A stretch of DNA of 64,000 nucleotides, from NCBI GenBank assembly GCA_947038155.1, contig CAMQVH010000007.1, forward strand, positions 1-64,000. Reading direction: 5' to 3'. Below the pieces are notes generated by a model. The model saw only the letters and a program-made list of their open reading frames with translations, made no database searches and was not told where the DNA came from. The stretch comes from an uncultured Bacteroides sp. GTDB taxonomy: Bacteria; Bacteroidota; Bacteroidia; Bacteroidales; Bacteroidaceae. Made by a program: the position numbers and the translations under genes. This document shows, piece by piece, positions 10,091 to 20,592 of the stretch. How positions within the stretch are numbered: position 1 is the first letter of the stretch; every line of letters starts with the position of its first letter.

Positions 10091-11476
10091 TTATCTGTTA
10101 AACTTGTACCAATCAAAGTTAAACAGTTTGCAGCCTTTACGGCCTTTGAATACAAAATAAATATCTTGTATTCCTGTGACCGGTTTTAGCATATCAGCCT
10201 GCAATGTTTTCCAGCATTCCCAACCGCCCGTTGAAGGAATAGTCAGTTCCGCCATTAATGGTCCGTTTATGCTGTCTGTACGTACTTCAAGTGTTCCGCC
10301 ACGAAGGGCACTGGCAACGGTAGCAGTGAACCGTTTGGGGGATTTATTGCCGAAATCCACCTCACGTACCTTTATATAATCTCCATTATGAATTTCAGAT
10401 ATATATATACCGGTTTTCGCATTGGGTTCGGACTTCACACCTTCAGAAAAAGCGATTGTTTCAGCTTCCACCCTTTCGTAAGGATTGAGCGTGCCTACCG
10501 GTGACACCCCTTCCCGGGTAGCATTAATAATCGGGAAAGTGCCGTCAGCGTTATACTTAAATTGCTCCACCGCCGCACTTCGCCCGAAGCCTCCACCACC
10601 CGGCAGCTTACCCGTATGATAGAAGAAATAAGAATTGCCTTTATAGTCTATCACTCCACAATGGTTAGTAAACGAGCCCGTATCTTGTAAAGGCATGATT
10701 TCTCCCATATACTTCCACGGACCAAGAGGTCCGTCGCTCATGGAATAGGCAATATGTTCGGGGACACCTCCGGCAGCATAAAGAAGATAATATTTTCCTT
10801 CCCGTTTATGAAGCCATGGACCTTCTGTATAAGTATCTTTATACTTAACACCTTTGACACGCTTTTCCGGATTGGGTGCACCAAAGCTCTCAACAGTCTG
10901 TTGCAGTTTGCCCACTTCACCTTTCAAGGAAATCATATCTTCATTCAATTCCGCATAATAGATATTCGGATTTCCCCAATACAGATAAGCACGACCGTCA
11001 TCATCTATATATACGGTAGGATCTATATAATCCCAGCTCCCGTCATAAAGGGGTTTACCGATGGCATCCTTAAAAGGACCGACAGGTGAATCGCCTACCG
11101 CCACACCGATTGCCATCGTATTGGTCAGTTTAGAGTGCAAACAGACATACCAATAAAATTTACCATTACGTTCGATGCATTGTGCCGCCCAGGCACGGTC
11201 GTCCGCCCAGTCGAATGATTCGATGGCAAGAGGAGAGCCATGGTCAGTCCAGTTCACCATATCTTTGGTAGAATACACGCGCCATTCCTGCATCCAGAAA
11301 AAATCAGCCTTATCTTCATCATGTCCTGTATAGACATACAATGTGCCATCATGCACCATAGGAGCAGGATCCGACGTATAACAGGTTTGCACAATCGGAT
11401 TTTGCGCTCCTGCCTCATGGGGTAGAGCACCTCCAAGCAGCAATAATGCCGCCACAAGTTTTGCTTTCAAATTCAT
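10091..11476 (-). CDS. GH43 glycosidase with C-terminal CBM6-like module
   Basis: A secreted 461-residue five-bladed beta-propeller hydrolase, predicted to release arabinose or xylose from arabinoxylan. Catalytic residues of GH43 are in place: base Asp36 in TSDPAPM, pKa modulator Asp152 in IDPTVYIDDD, and acid Glu218 in TEGPW. After about residue 330 comes a CBM6-like beta-sandwich beginning ERVEAETIAF and ending FNFDWYKF. The start was taken at 11476, where MNLKAKLVAALLLL gives a proper signal peptide; an upstream in-frame ATG at 11509 overlaps the previous gene. Only 7 nt separate it from the CE6-CE1 gene, so it is the last gene of the SusCD operon. Two paralogs of the same layout lie at 30563 and 43361. 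The subfamily is not certain. Confidence 0.92.
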   Translation of the reverse strand: MNLKAKLVAALLLLGGALPHEAGAQNPIVQTCYTSDPAPMVHDGTLYVYTGHDEDKADFFWMQEWRVYSTKDMVNWTDHGSPLAIESFDWADDRAWAAQCIERNGKFYWYVCLHSKLTNTMAIGVAVGDSPVGPFKDAIGKPLYDGSWDYIDPTVYIDDDGRAYLYWGNPNIYYAELNEDMISLKGEVGKLQQTVESFGAPNPEKRVKGVKYKDTYTEGPWLHKREGKYYLLYAAGGVPEHIAYSMSDGPLGPWKYMGEIMPLQDTGSFTNHCGVIDYKGNSYFFYHTGKLPGGGGFGRSAAVEQFKYNADGTFPIINATREGVSPVGTLNPYERVEAETIAFSEGVKSEPNAKTGIYISEIHNGDYIKVREVDFGNKSPKRFTATVASALRGGTLEVRTDSINGPLMAELTIPSTGGWECWKTLQADMLKPVTGIQDIYFVFKGRKGCKLFNFDWYKFNR

Positions 11477-11483
11477 ATCCTTT

Positions 11484-13409
<1,926 letters not shown>

Positions 13410-13431
13410 TTACTATCTTTCTATATTATAT

Positions 13432-15390
13432 TTATTCCAACTTTATGCTGCTTATCACAATCGGTTTGCCACCATTCGACCAGAATCCGACAATGTAGAG
13501 GTGCGATGGATCTACCCTATTGCCATCAACATCTTTCATCTGCTGCAAATCTACCACTACGCTGCGTGCCTGTCCGAAATCGTAGGTGGCGGGCTTCGAC
13601 CAATAGTTGTCCTTGTCAAAAAGGCGGAAAGAGACACCGCACTCGTTGTCGTTGCCCAATTCCACGGTAAGCCTCCGATAGCCCGACAAGTCAAGTCCGC
13701 CGGGGTATTTCCATCCGCCAAAGCCCCATGCGCCTGTCACCAAGGTGCGGGTCGTTTCGTCAAAGGTACCTTCTTCCCATATCGAAGGGTCAAACACGTC
13801 TTCCGTCAGCACAAAAGGCGAAACCACCGTCACCTGCAATGTCTGTTGCATGCTGTTTCCCGCTGTTGTGCGGTAAGTCACCGTTACCGTAGCATTACCT
13901 GGTGCCACCGCCACCAGTTTGCCAGTCGGCTCCACCTTCAGCACTTGTTCGTCCGAGCTATTGATAGTCGCTTCGGCAGTCACCATTCGCGAGGTGCCAT
14001 CTTTATACACTGCCTTTACTTTCAGGTAGTGCACTCCTCCCATCTGCAACGAGCGTGTCGCCTGCTCGCCCATCAGTTCCAATCTCTCGGGCTCGCCATT
14101 GACGGTCACTCCCTCGGCATACTCCTTGAACCAATGATACATTGCCCACGGACAGGCTTCGGGGTCGTTGAGGAATGTATAGTTGCCCTCTGTACCCGGC
14201 ACGTCCTTAAACGCTGCCAGCTCGTGGCTTCTTGTAGTGAAAAAGAGCCACGACACATTTCCTGCATTGTCGGCTATATACTTGAAGTTGGCGCCGAAAC
14301 CCTTGCCACCAGCTTCGCCTGTGATGCTTTTTCCCCAAGTGGCATCGTATTTCAAAGGTGCCCAATCTATTTCCGTCACCATGATGGGGGCAATCGCCGC
14401 CACCGGACCTACTTGCTTATCCCATCCGCGCTGAAAAGACTCGTAGCCTCCACCGGTGGAAGAGCCGATTCCCTCGCCACTGTCTTTTTCGGCATCGCTG
14501 CCATACCATCCGGGATAGCAGTGCACGGCAAAGCCGATGTTATCGCCCTCGATGCGGTGGGTGGCATACCCGGCATACTGCGACTGGTAGGCCAAGCCCG
14601 GCACCCAAATGATATTACGGCAATGGCTCCTTATCTTGTCTACAATGGACTGGAAGTAAATCTTTGCATTGGCAAAGCAGGCATCGGAGGTGCTGCCATA
14701 GACTCCGTCGGTCCCTTTGATGTTGACCGGCTCATTGGCTAGTTCGAACATGATGTCCGTATTGTTCTTCACTTTGGGGTGTTGCGAAACAATGTTCCAC
14801 ACGTTAAGCAGGAACTGCTGATAGCTATCGCCCACCTCTATTCCCTGATAAGGAGCTTCGTTGGGGCATACCCCGGGCGGGCGCATCACCACATACATTC
14901 CCTTAGATACGAAATACTCCGCCATCGGCACAAACAGTTCGTCGAGATACTTGCGGAAACGGGTTTCGGAAAAGCGTTCGTGTCCTTCGTATCGCACAGA
15001 CGGCTTTGAAGTATCATCACTCCAATAAGGGTCGAGATGCATCCGCACGAAGTTGAACTTCCATCCGGCAGCCACAATCCCGTCTACCATACGTTTGTTA
15101 TAGCTAAGACACGACTGCACATCGTAGTTAGTCCATGCGTTGTCGTTAAAAAAGGGGCTGTAGGTCTGTGTAAATCCATGAAGATTGACCGTCTCACCCT
15201 TTTCGTTTTTAAGGTAGCGCCCCTCTACGTGCAACACCGGCAACTGATGATAGTCTTTCTCCGGAGCCGGTTCGTCCTTAGGTGTTTCCGGTTCGGCAGG
15301 AATCTCCGGTTGTATAGGAAGAGAGCTTTCGTCCGAGCAAGACGCCAAAGCCAAGCCTATCCACGCCAGCAAATAAATGATCTTTTTCAT
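13432..15390 (-). CDS. GH5 endo-xylanase lipoprotein with Ig-like and C-terminal beta domains
   Basis: A surface lipoprotein (lipobox LASC, Cys18) of 652 residues. A Pro/Glu-rich linker (about 24-48) leads to a GH5 TIM barrel: NLHGFTQ, FVRMHLDP, acid/base Glu220 in FELANEP, and nucleophile Glu340 in VTEIDW. After the barrel comes a bacterial Ig-like (Big_2-type) segment (about 440-530) with TVTYRTTAG, then a C-terminal beta-sandwich that may bind glycan. Sitting between GH10 and the CE6-CE1 esterase in a xylan PUL, it is best read as an endo-beta-1,4-xylanase, possibly subfamily 21. The subfamily was not verified. The 101-nt gap to GH10 holds a hairpin. Confidence 0.88.
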   Translation of the reverse strand: MKKIIYLLAWIGLALASCSDESSLPIQPEIPAEPETPKDEPAPEKDYHQLPVLHVEGRYLKNEKGETVNLHGFTQTYSPFFNDNAWTNYDVQSCLSYNKRMVDGIVAAGWKFNFVRMHLDPYWSDDTSKPSVRYEGHERFSETRFRKYLDELFVPMAEYFVSKGMYVVMRPPGVCPNEAPYQGIEVGDSYQQFLLNVWNIVSQHPKVKNNTDIMFELANEPVNIKGTDGVYGSTSDACFANAKIYFQSIVDKIRSHCRNIIWVPGLAYQSQYAGYATHRIEGDNIGFAVHCYPGWYGSDAEKDSGEGIGSSTGGGYESFQRGWDKQVGPVAAIAPIMVTEIDWAPLKYDATWGKSITGEAGGKGFGANFKYIADNAGNVSWLFFTTRSHELAAFKDVPGTEGNYTFLNDPEACPWAMYHWFKEYAEGVTVNGEPERLELMGEQATRSLQMGGVHYLKVKAVYKDGTSRMVTAEATINSSDEQVLKVEPTGKLVAVAPGNATVTVTYRTTAGNSMQQTLQVTVVSPFVLTEDVFDPSIWEEGTFDETTRTLVTGAWGFGGWKYPGGLDLSGYRRLTVELGNDNECGVSFRLFDKDNYWSKPATYDFGQARSVVVDLQQMKDVDGNRVDPSHLYIVGFWSNGGKPIVISSIKLE

Positions 15391-15442
15391 ATATGATGTT
15401 GATGTTACATAATAGCTGTTGCAAAATATGCATTAAAACAAT

Positions 15443-15476
15443 AAAGGCAGCGGATGCAATTCACCCCGCTGCCTTT
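15443..15476 (-). terminator. Intra-operon hairpin between GH10 and GH5
   Basis: A perfect 11-bp stem (AAAGGCAGCGG / CCGCTGCCTTT) with a 12-nt loop starts 16 nt after the GH10 stop. On the minus strand it is followed by a T-rich run. It could be a partial terminator or an mRNA-stabilising stem that separates the SusCD-GH10 part from the GH5-esterase part. Confidence 0.6.
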
Positions 15477-15491
15477 TCTCACAAAGCCCTA

Positions 15492-17648
15492 TTATTTACC
15501 AGCCAATCCGTCAGCAAAACCGGCATAAGTATGCTTACGATTGTAGTTGGAATCCCATAAACCTACAGGTTCACCGCCACGCCAGTTAGAATCACCGGGG
15601 GCACCGGGAGCATCAGTAGCACACCACTGCGTGATGCCGTATTGCTGTGCCACAGGAATAATCTCGAAGTATTTCTTCACGATAAACTTATAATATTCAG
15701 CCATCGCCTTATGTTGTTCTTCTGTCATATCCTTTGTCAACACCGTAGTGCCGCTTTCATCCACATATCCCATATCCAGCTCGGATACTTTCACGAGTTT
15801 GCCACTCTTGGCTAAGATTTTAAACATTTCCACTACATGATCTTTTTGCGTCTGCTGTTTAGCAGCATCGGCGTTGTAAGTCACGTGCATCTGTGTACCG
15901 ATACCGTCAATCTTTGTCACACCGTCAGATTCCCACTTCTCTATCCAGTGTACCAAGCTCTTGGCTTTATGATTGTTATCCCAAGTGGATTCCAGATTGT
16001 AATCGTTGATGAAAAGTTTGAGAGGTTTAACACCACCGTTTTCAGCATAATATTTACGGGCGGCAGCTACAACAATACGAACATAATCTTCACTACCCAA
16101 GTAATCTTGCCAGTAGAAATTATTGGCAGCGTCAGCACCGGCATTAGATGCAGATTGCAAGACATAGAAACCTTCACCGTCGTTGCCACCACCTGAAATA
16201 GCTTCGTTCACTACATCCCAAGTAGTCACGTAACCACCAGTAGCTTTCATCATTCCTTCAATCCAATTGTTCATTGCCTGAGTAAGCGCTTCTTTTTTCT
16301 CTTCGGGAGTAAGAGGAATTGAGTTCATCTTTATTACTTTGCAAACTTTAACAGATCTAAGATCAAGAGTAGCATCACTTTCTTGTGGTATCAAAATAAC
16401 ATCATAATCACCACCGTCAACATTAGGAAAATCTAATTTTACAATTTGGTTACCTGCCTTAATTGGTACAGAGACTTTAATTTGCTGATTATCTGCACCC
16501 CAACCATTTTGCATAGATAATTGTACGTCAGAAGCATCCTTATCAGATTTTATATCAAGATAAAGAACATAATTTCCTTCTTCAAGTTTATTTTCACCAC
16601 CAGGGAGAATAAAAAATTGCCTCCAACCACCATCAGGTACAAAATGTATACAACCATTTACAACCGGTGGTTCACATCCCATCGGATAGAAAGGAAATGG
16701 ACCGTCTTCATATGTTTTTTCCCTAATTTCTTGTTCGACTTCTACAGCAGGAGATTCTGCATGAGTTATCTTAACATGCTTGATTTGAATAGTCCCTGCA
16801 AAAAGACCAGATTGTGTCATTACATGACCTCCATCTGCCACAGCTTTAAATGAAAATTCATATTCTTTCCATTCGGTATCAAAAGAAAAAGAACCGTCAG
16901 CTCTGCCGGACCAAGGACCTACCCCCACATTAAGTGTACCTTTAGCAGAACCTTTAATCATCATTTTTAACTTATAATCCTGTCCTTCAATAGTCGGAAG
17001 ATTATCTCCTGTAAAATATTGAACAAGATAATTTTGTTCAGTAGAAGCAGGATTGACAATTTCAAGACAGCCTTCCTCTGTATTCACACCAATAGTCGTT
17101 CCTTCCGGTGTTGAATTCCAAAAATTATAAGCATCTTTAGAATAATCCACGACATAATCTTCTATATCAACTTTATCGTTGGGATCTACATCCATTTCTT
17201 TGTCTTTAATCAAAGAATTCAAATACTTATTATTCTGCTGTGCATGCCAAGCCAACGTATGTCCATATATAGTAATTCCGGCAGCTTGGGCGGCAGTGAC
17301 AAATTTATCCACAGTTTCGAAATCCATCTCCCCTTTATCGTTCACACACGAAGCATATTTCATCGCGTTGCCTGCGGTCACTTCGTCGAAGTTGGCTTCC
17401 GCTAAACGAAACACCAACCCTCCTTCGATAAATTCGTTGGCTGCCAACGCTAATCCCAATTTAAAATCGGGATTAGCTGCACGGTCTATGTACGATTTCA
17501 GCGGGGCATAATCATTCAGATACTCGTATTGCGCTATCGACTCCGGTTTTGCCACCGTGACATCGGCAATCTCGGTATCCACGCAAGAAGCCAGCAAAGC
17601 TGCTACCAGCGTGCCCCATACCATATTATTTTTTCTATTCATCTTCAT
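15492..17648 (-). CDS. GH10 endo-beta-1,4-xylanase lipoprotein with inserted CBM modules
   Basis: A 718-residue surface lipoprotein (lipobox ALLASC, Cys22) that cleaves the xylan backbone. The GH10 barrel is split: its first part (about 45-150, with HTLAWHAQ) is followed by a ~290-residue insert, and the barrel resumes at about 445. Acid/base Glu482 is in WDVVNEA and nucleophile Glu623 in VSELDMGY. The insert contains two beta-sandwich modules resembling CBM4/22-type xylan binders (about 165-300 and 320-440). The same architecture is known from gut Bacteroides xylanases. The DNA for the insert (about 16.3-17.2 kb) is clearly more AT-rich than the catalytic parts, which hints at a separate origin. 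The gene follows the surface-binding protein by 30 nt. Confidence 0.95.
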   Translation of the reverse strand: MKMNRKNNMVWGTLVAALLASCVDTEIADVTVAKPESIAQYEYLNDYAPLKSYIDRAANPDFKLGLALAANEFIEGGLVFRLAEANFDEVTAGNAMKYASCVNDKGEMDFETVDKFVTAAQAAGITIYGHTLAWHAQQNNKYLNSLIKDKEMDVDPNDKVDIEDYVVDYSKDAYNFWNSTPEGTTIGVNTEEGCLEIVNPASTEQNYLVQYFTGDNLPTIEGQDYKLKMMIKGSAKGTLNVGVGPWSGRADGSFSFDTEWKEYEFSFKAVADGGHVMTQSGLFAGTIQIKHVKITHAESPAVEVEQEIREKTYEDGPFPFYPMGCEPPVVNGCIHFVPDGGWRQFFILPGGENKLEEGNYVLYLDIKSDKDASDVQLSMQNGWGADNQQIKVSVPIKAGNQIVKLDFPNVDGGDYDVILIPQESDATLDLRSVKVCKVIKMNSIPLTPEEKKEALTQAMNNWIEGMMKATGGYVTTWDVVNEAISGGGNDGEGFYVLQSASNAGADAANNFYWQDYLGSEDYVRIVVAAARKYYAENGGVKPLKLFINDYNLESTWDNNHKAKSLVHWIEKWESDGVTKIDGIGTQMHVTYNADAAKQQTQKDHVVEMFKILAKSGKLVKVSELDMGYVDESGTTVLTKDMTEEQHKAMAEYYKFIVKKYFEIIPVAQQYGITQWCATDAPGAPGDSNWRGGEPVGLWDSNYNRKHTYAGFADGLAGK

Positions 17649-17678
17649 GTAGTTTTTTTGAATTGTTTAGATTGCGGT

Positions 17679-18767
17679 TCACTTCAACTTCACGTTAAAA
17701 GTTTCGAATTTGCTCTGTCTGTCGCGTGACACCAGCGCGTCCGTGCTGCTACATTTGGCAGTACCCATTTCACCGGTCACAGCATTCAACACATAAGGCG
17801 CATAAGTCACTTCATAGGTCAGTTCGAACAGGTCGCGGTCTTTGTCGCCCCACGCTTTCTTGGCACCATGATAGGTCCACTTGCCCGAACCGCTTGCCTG
17901 AGCCCCCGGCGTGTCGGTAGTGATGAAGCAATTGCCGTTGTCGTCAACTGTTATCACCAAGTCCATTGTCAACGTTTGTTTGGAAGCTTCGCCTTTGTCA
18001 TTTACCACATCCACCGAAAGCGAAAGAGGATAACGCACTTTGTTGAGGGCAATAGTTCCCAATGTACGTAAGTCTGCTTTCTCTATATTCTGCGGGTTAC
18101 GGTTAAGCGTAGAAGTGTTCCCATTAATGTCGAGCTGGTCCGTGCCACGACTCAACCAAGTGCCCTCATACTTGTTTTTGTAAGTCACCCCATAAAGCGC
18201 ATAGTCCTTGGGAAGCACGTCCCAGTCTGCCGCATTCAAGCGATTGGGAGACTCAACTTTAGGTTTGCCCGACAAGATAGAATCTGAAGCCTGTGCCAAC
18301 CGTACCGGAATGACATAGGTGAGTTCGGGCGTGAGAGGATCATTGAAGAAGGCATCGGTCAACTGTATGTCCATACGTCCGTAAATGTCTCCTTTGGGAA
18401 ATACCACTTGTTCCGAAGAATAGGTATAATACTCCTTAGGCATTGGACGTATCGGCTCGCCATTATCGAAATAAGCATTGGCACACAAACTTTCATCGAT
18501 AACAATCTGTGCCGTGCGCTCTTTGCGGTTTGACCACACACCGCCCAATGTAGCGATGATCTGCATCCGATATTCATTGTCTAGTTCGGTAGGATATACA
18601 TCTTCGCCCAATGTGATGGTGCGTATAGGAGTCTGAGTAGCAAAACTGATGGTCTGATATTCGTAGTCGTCGAATTCTTTGTCTCCGTTTTCACAGCCGG
18701 CAAACAACAAGCCAAGGACCATGCATTTCATTATTGTCTTATTCATAATCATAGTATGCTTTAGCAT
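17679..18767 (-). CDS. Surface glycan-binding lipoprotein (DUF1735/BT_3987-like)
   Basis: A lipoprotein of up to 362 residues with lipobox LLFAGC (Cys25; Cys18 if the ATG at 18746 is used). The N-terminal half resembles the BT_3987-like/DUF1735 beta domain often placed next to SusD in PULs, with ITLGEDVYPT and YVIPVRLAQASDS. The C-terminal half resembles the DUF4361 type, with YEGTWLSRG. It has no catalytic motifs. Position directly after SusD and before GH10 suggests a surface xylan-binding protein that holds substrate for the SusCD pairs. Two starts are possible, and the longer one is given because of its A-rich leader. Confidence 0.82.
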   Translation of the reverse strand: MLKHTMIMNKTIMKCMVLGLLFAGCENGDKEFDDYEYQTISFATQTPIRTITLGEDVYPTELDNEYRMQIIATLGGVWSNRKERTAQIVIDESLCANAYFDNGEPIRPMPKEYYTYSSEQVVFPKGDIYGRMDIQLTDAFFNDPLTPELTYVIPVRLAQASDSILSGKPKVESPNRLNAADWDVLPKDYALYGVTYKNKYEGTWLSRGTDQLDINGNTSTLNRNPQNIEKADLRTLGTIALNKVRYPLSLSVDVVNDKGEASKQTLTMDLVITVDDNGNCFITTDTPGAQASGSGKWTYHGAKKAWGDKDRDLFELTYEVTYAPYVLNAVTGEMGTAKCSSTDALVSRDRQSKFETFNVKLK

Positions 18768-18790
18768 TTTATTAAATTTACACTATCGGT

Positions 18791-20548
18791 TTACCAACCC
18801 TGATTCTGTTTCAGTTCGTCATACTTAAGAACTTCCGAATAAGGAATAGGACCGTAATACATATACTCACTGAACGAGCGTTTGTCTACCTCCATCGGAG
18901 TATAACGGGTTCCACTGATATTCATCCCTTTGGCAGCTTCGGTCAGATTGCTCTTCCAACGGCGCAAATCCCAGAAACGGAAACCTTCGAAACAAAGTTC
19001 GATGCGACGTTCGTTGCGGATAAGTTCCGCCATCTTCGCCTGATCGTTCTTGATGGATTCCAAGTAAGCATCACCATTGTCGAGACCGATGCCGGCACGG
19101 TGGCGCAACTTTTTCATCACGTCATAAGCAGAATAGCTGTTGCCGCCCTTATTTTGCGGACCGTACGCCTGATTTGCCGCTTCGGCATACGCCAAGAATA
19201 TCTCGGTGTAGCGGATGCGCGGTGTATAATGATACTGGTCGGCTTTCGCATTCGGGTCGAGGCTGATGTCCTGACGCAACAGTTTGCGCAGATAATATCC
19301 GGTACGGGTAGAACGTCCTACCACCTTGTTCAGCGCATCATTGGTAGTTCCGTCGGCTGCCGTAAAGATTTCCTTATTCGTATTGCCTGCCTTGCCACCA
19401 TTATAGAGAATGTATGCTTCCAAACGCGGGTCACGGTTAGCGTACGGAAGATTTTCATCATATTCACCGGACTGATGAGACACCGGATAACCGTTCAGCA
19501 TCGGGAATGCATCCACCAGATTTTGAGTTGGGTTGATACGTCCGTTACCGTAGAGTGTAGGCGGGAAGTTATCTTCTTCGAGCGAGAGGGATTTGGCACG
19601 TTCACCACGCCACAGAATTTCAGCAGGTGATTCGGTAGGGCTAAGGTTTTCAATATCGTCCGCATTGCAATACCATGTCCATCCGGTAGGATCCATACCG
19701 TCTACCCCTCCGATATGATTCAGTACCTTTGCAGCACTGGCAGCAGCCGTTTTCCAATCAACGCCTGACTGGTCGCTATATGCCGGACTGGCAGCGAGCA
19801 AATCCGCTTTTGCCACAAACGCTTCCACCACCTTGCCGGACATACGACCGATAAAGTTTGCACCAAACACACGGGTGACTTTGCTTTGGTCTGCTCCTGC
19901 ATATTTAGCAGACAAGCGTTGCATTTCCGCTGCATCACCATATTCCCAAGGCAATCCTTCGAGTGCTAACCGGGCATCTTCTTTCAACGCCTTCATGCAG
20001 TCTACAAATGTGCTGCGTGGCACATTGAAGTTGGATCCGGCAGCTTCCGGTTCGGTCAAGATAGGCACCCCCATCAACACACCGTCTTCGGTATAGCCCG
20101 CATGGGCTTCGAGAAGGTAATACATATACATGGCACGCAAGCCATAGGCTTCCGCTTTCTCACGGTCGCAGAACATCTGCGCCACCACTTCGTCTTTCGC
20201 CCATTTCACCTTGTCGGCATTGGCAAGGAAAAGATTGATGTACTGTATGGCAGAACGGCAGGAAGTCCAACGGTCGGCAGGATTGTTGTTTGCCGTCCAC
20301 ATGCCGGAGGCTATTTTACGCCAGCTGTTTTCCGCATCATTGCTCACAGCATCATCGGTAGCCACGTCGTTGAAAGAATAGCCTGCGCAGGGTATGCGTG
20401 TATAGGCATTTGCCAGTATTCCTTCGGCATATTGCGAATTCTCGTACATATATTCCAGTCCGAGGTTGTTCTCGATAGCCGGTTCGAACAAGTCATCGCA
20501 TCCGGTCAGACAAGCGGCAAAGGCACATATTGTTATAATTTTCTTCAT
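18791..20548 (-). CDS. SusD-like outer-membrane glycan-binding lipoprotein (second pair)
   Basis: A 585-residue SusD/RagB-family lipoprotein (lipobox CLTGC, Cys17). The family has an alpha-helical TPR scaffold that caps the SusC barrel and binds oligosaccharide outside the cell. Seen: YMYYLLEAHAGY, the conserved C-terminal block LIRNERRIELCFEGFRFWD followed by LRRW, and the end motif YSEVLKYDELKQNQGW. It pairs with the SusC-like gene 44 nt upstream and precedes the surface-binding lipoprotein by 23 nt. Binding of xylan fragments follows from the locus. Confidence 0.95.
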   Translation of the reverse strand: MKKIITICAFAACLTGCDDLFEPAIENNLGLEYMYENSQYAEGILANAYTRIPCAGYSFNDVATDDAVSNDAENSWRKIASGMWTANNNPADRWTSCRSAIQYINLFLANADKVKWAKDEVVAQMFCDREKAEAYGLRAMYMYYLLEAHAGYTEDGVLMGVPILTEPEAAGSNFNVPRSTFVDCMKALKEDARLALEGLPWEYGDAAEMQRLSAKYAGADQSKVTRVFGANFIGRMSGKVVEAFVAKADLLAASPAYSDQSGVDWKTAAASAAKVLNHIGGVDGMDPTGWTWYCNADDIENLSPTESPAEILWRGERAKSLSLEEDNFPPTLYGNGRINPTQNLVDAFPMLNGYPVSHQSGEYDENLPYANRDPRLEAYILYNGGKAGNTNKEIFTAADGTTNDALNKVVGRSTRTGYYLRKLLRQDISLDPNAKADQYHYTPRIRYTEIFLAYAEAANQAYGPQNKGGNSYSAYDVMKKLRHRAGIGLDNGDAYLESIKNDQAKMAELIRNERRIELCFEGFRFWDLRRWKSNLTEAAKGMNISGTRYTPMEVDKRSFSEYMYYGPIPYSEVLKYDELKQNQGW

Positions 20549-20592
20549 GACTTATTTATTCTATATTTTTATATTCTACAACGAGAGACCCA

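Noticed and set aside
13501..14742. A 413-codon plus-strand frame opposite GH5
   Set aside because: Shadow of the GH5 gene; no domain or promoter fits it.
15402..15408. A single TGTTACA before GH5
   Set aside because: It has no second box 20-22 bp away and no -7 at the standard distance, so it is probably chance.
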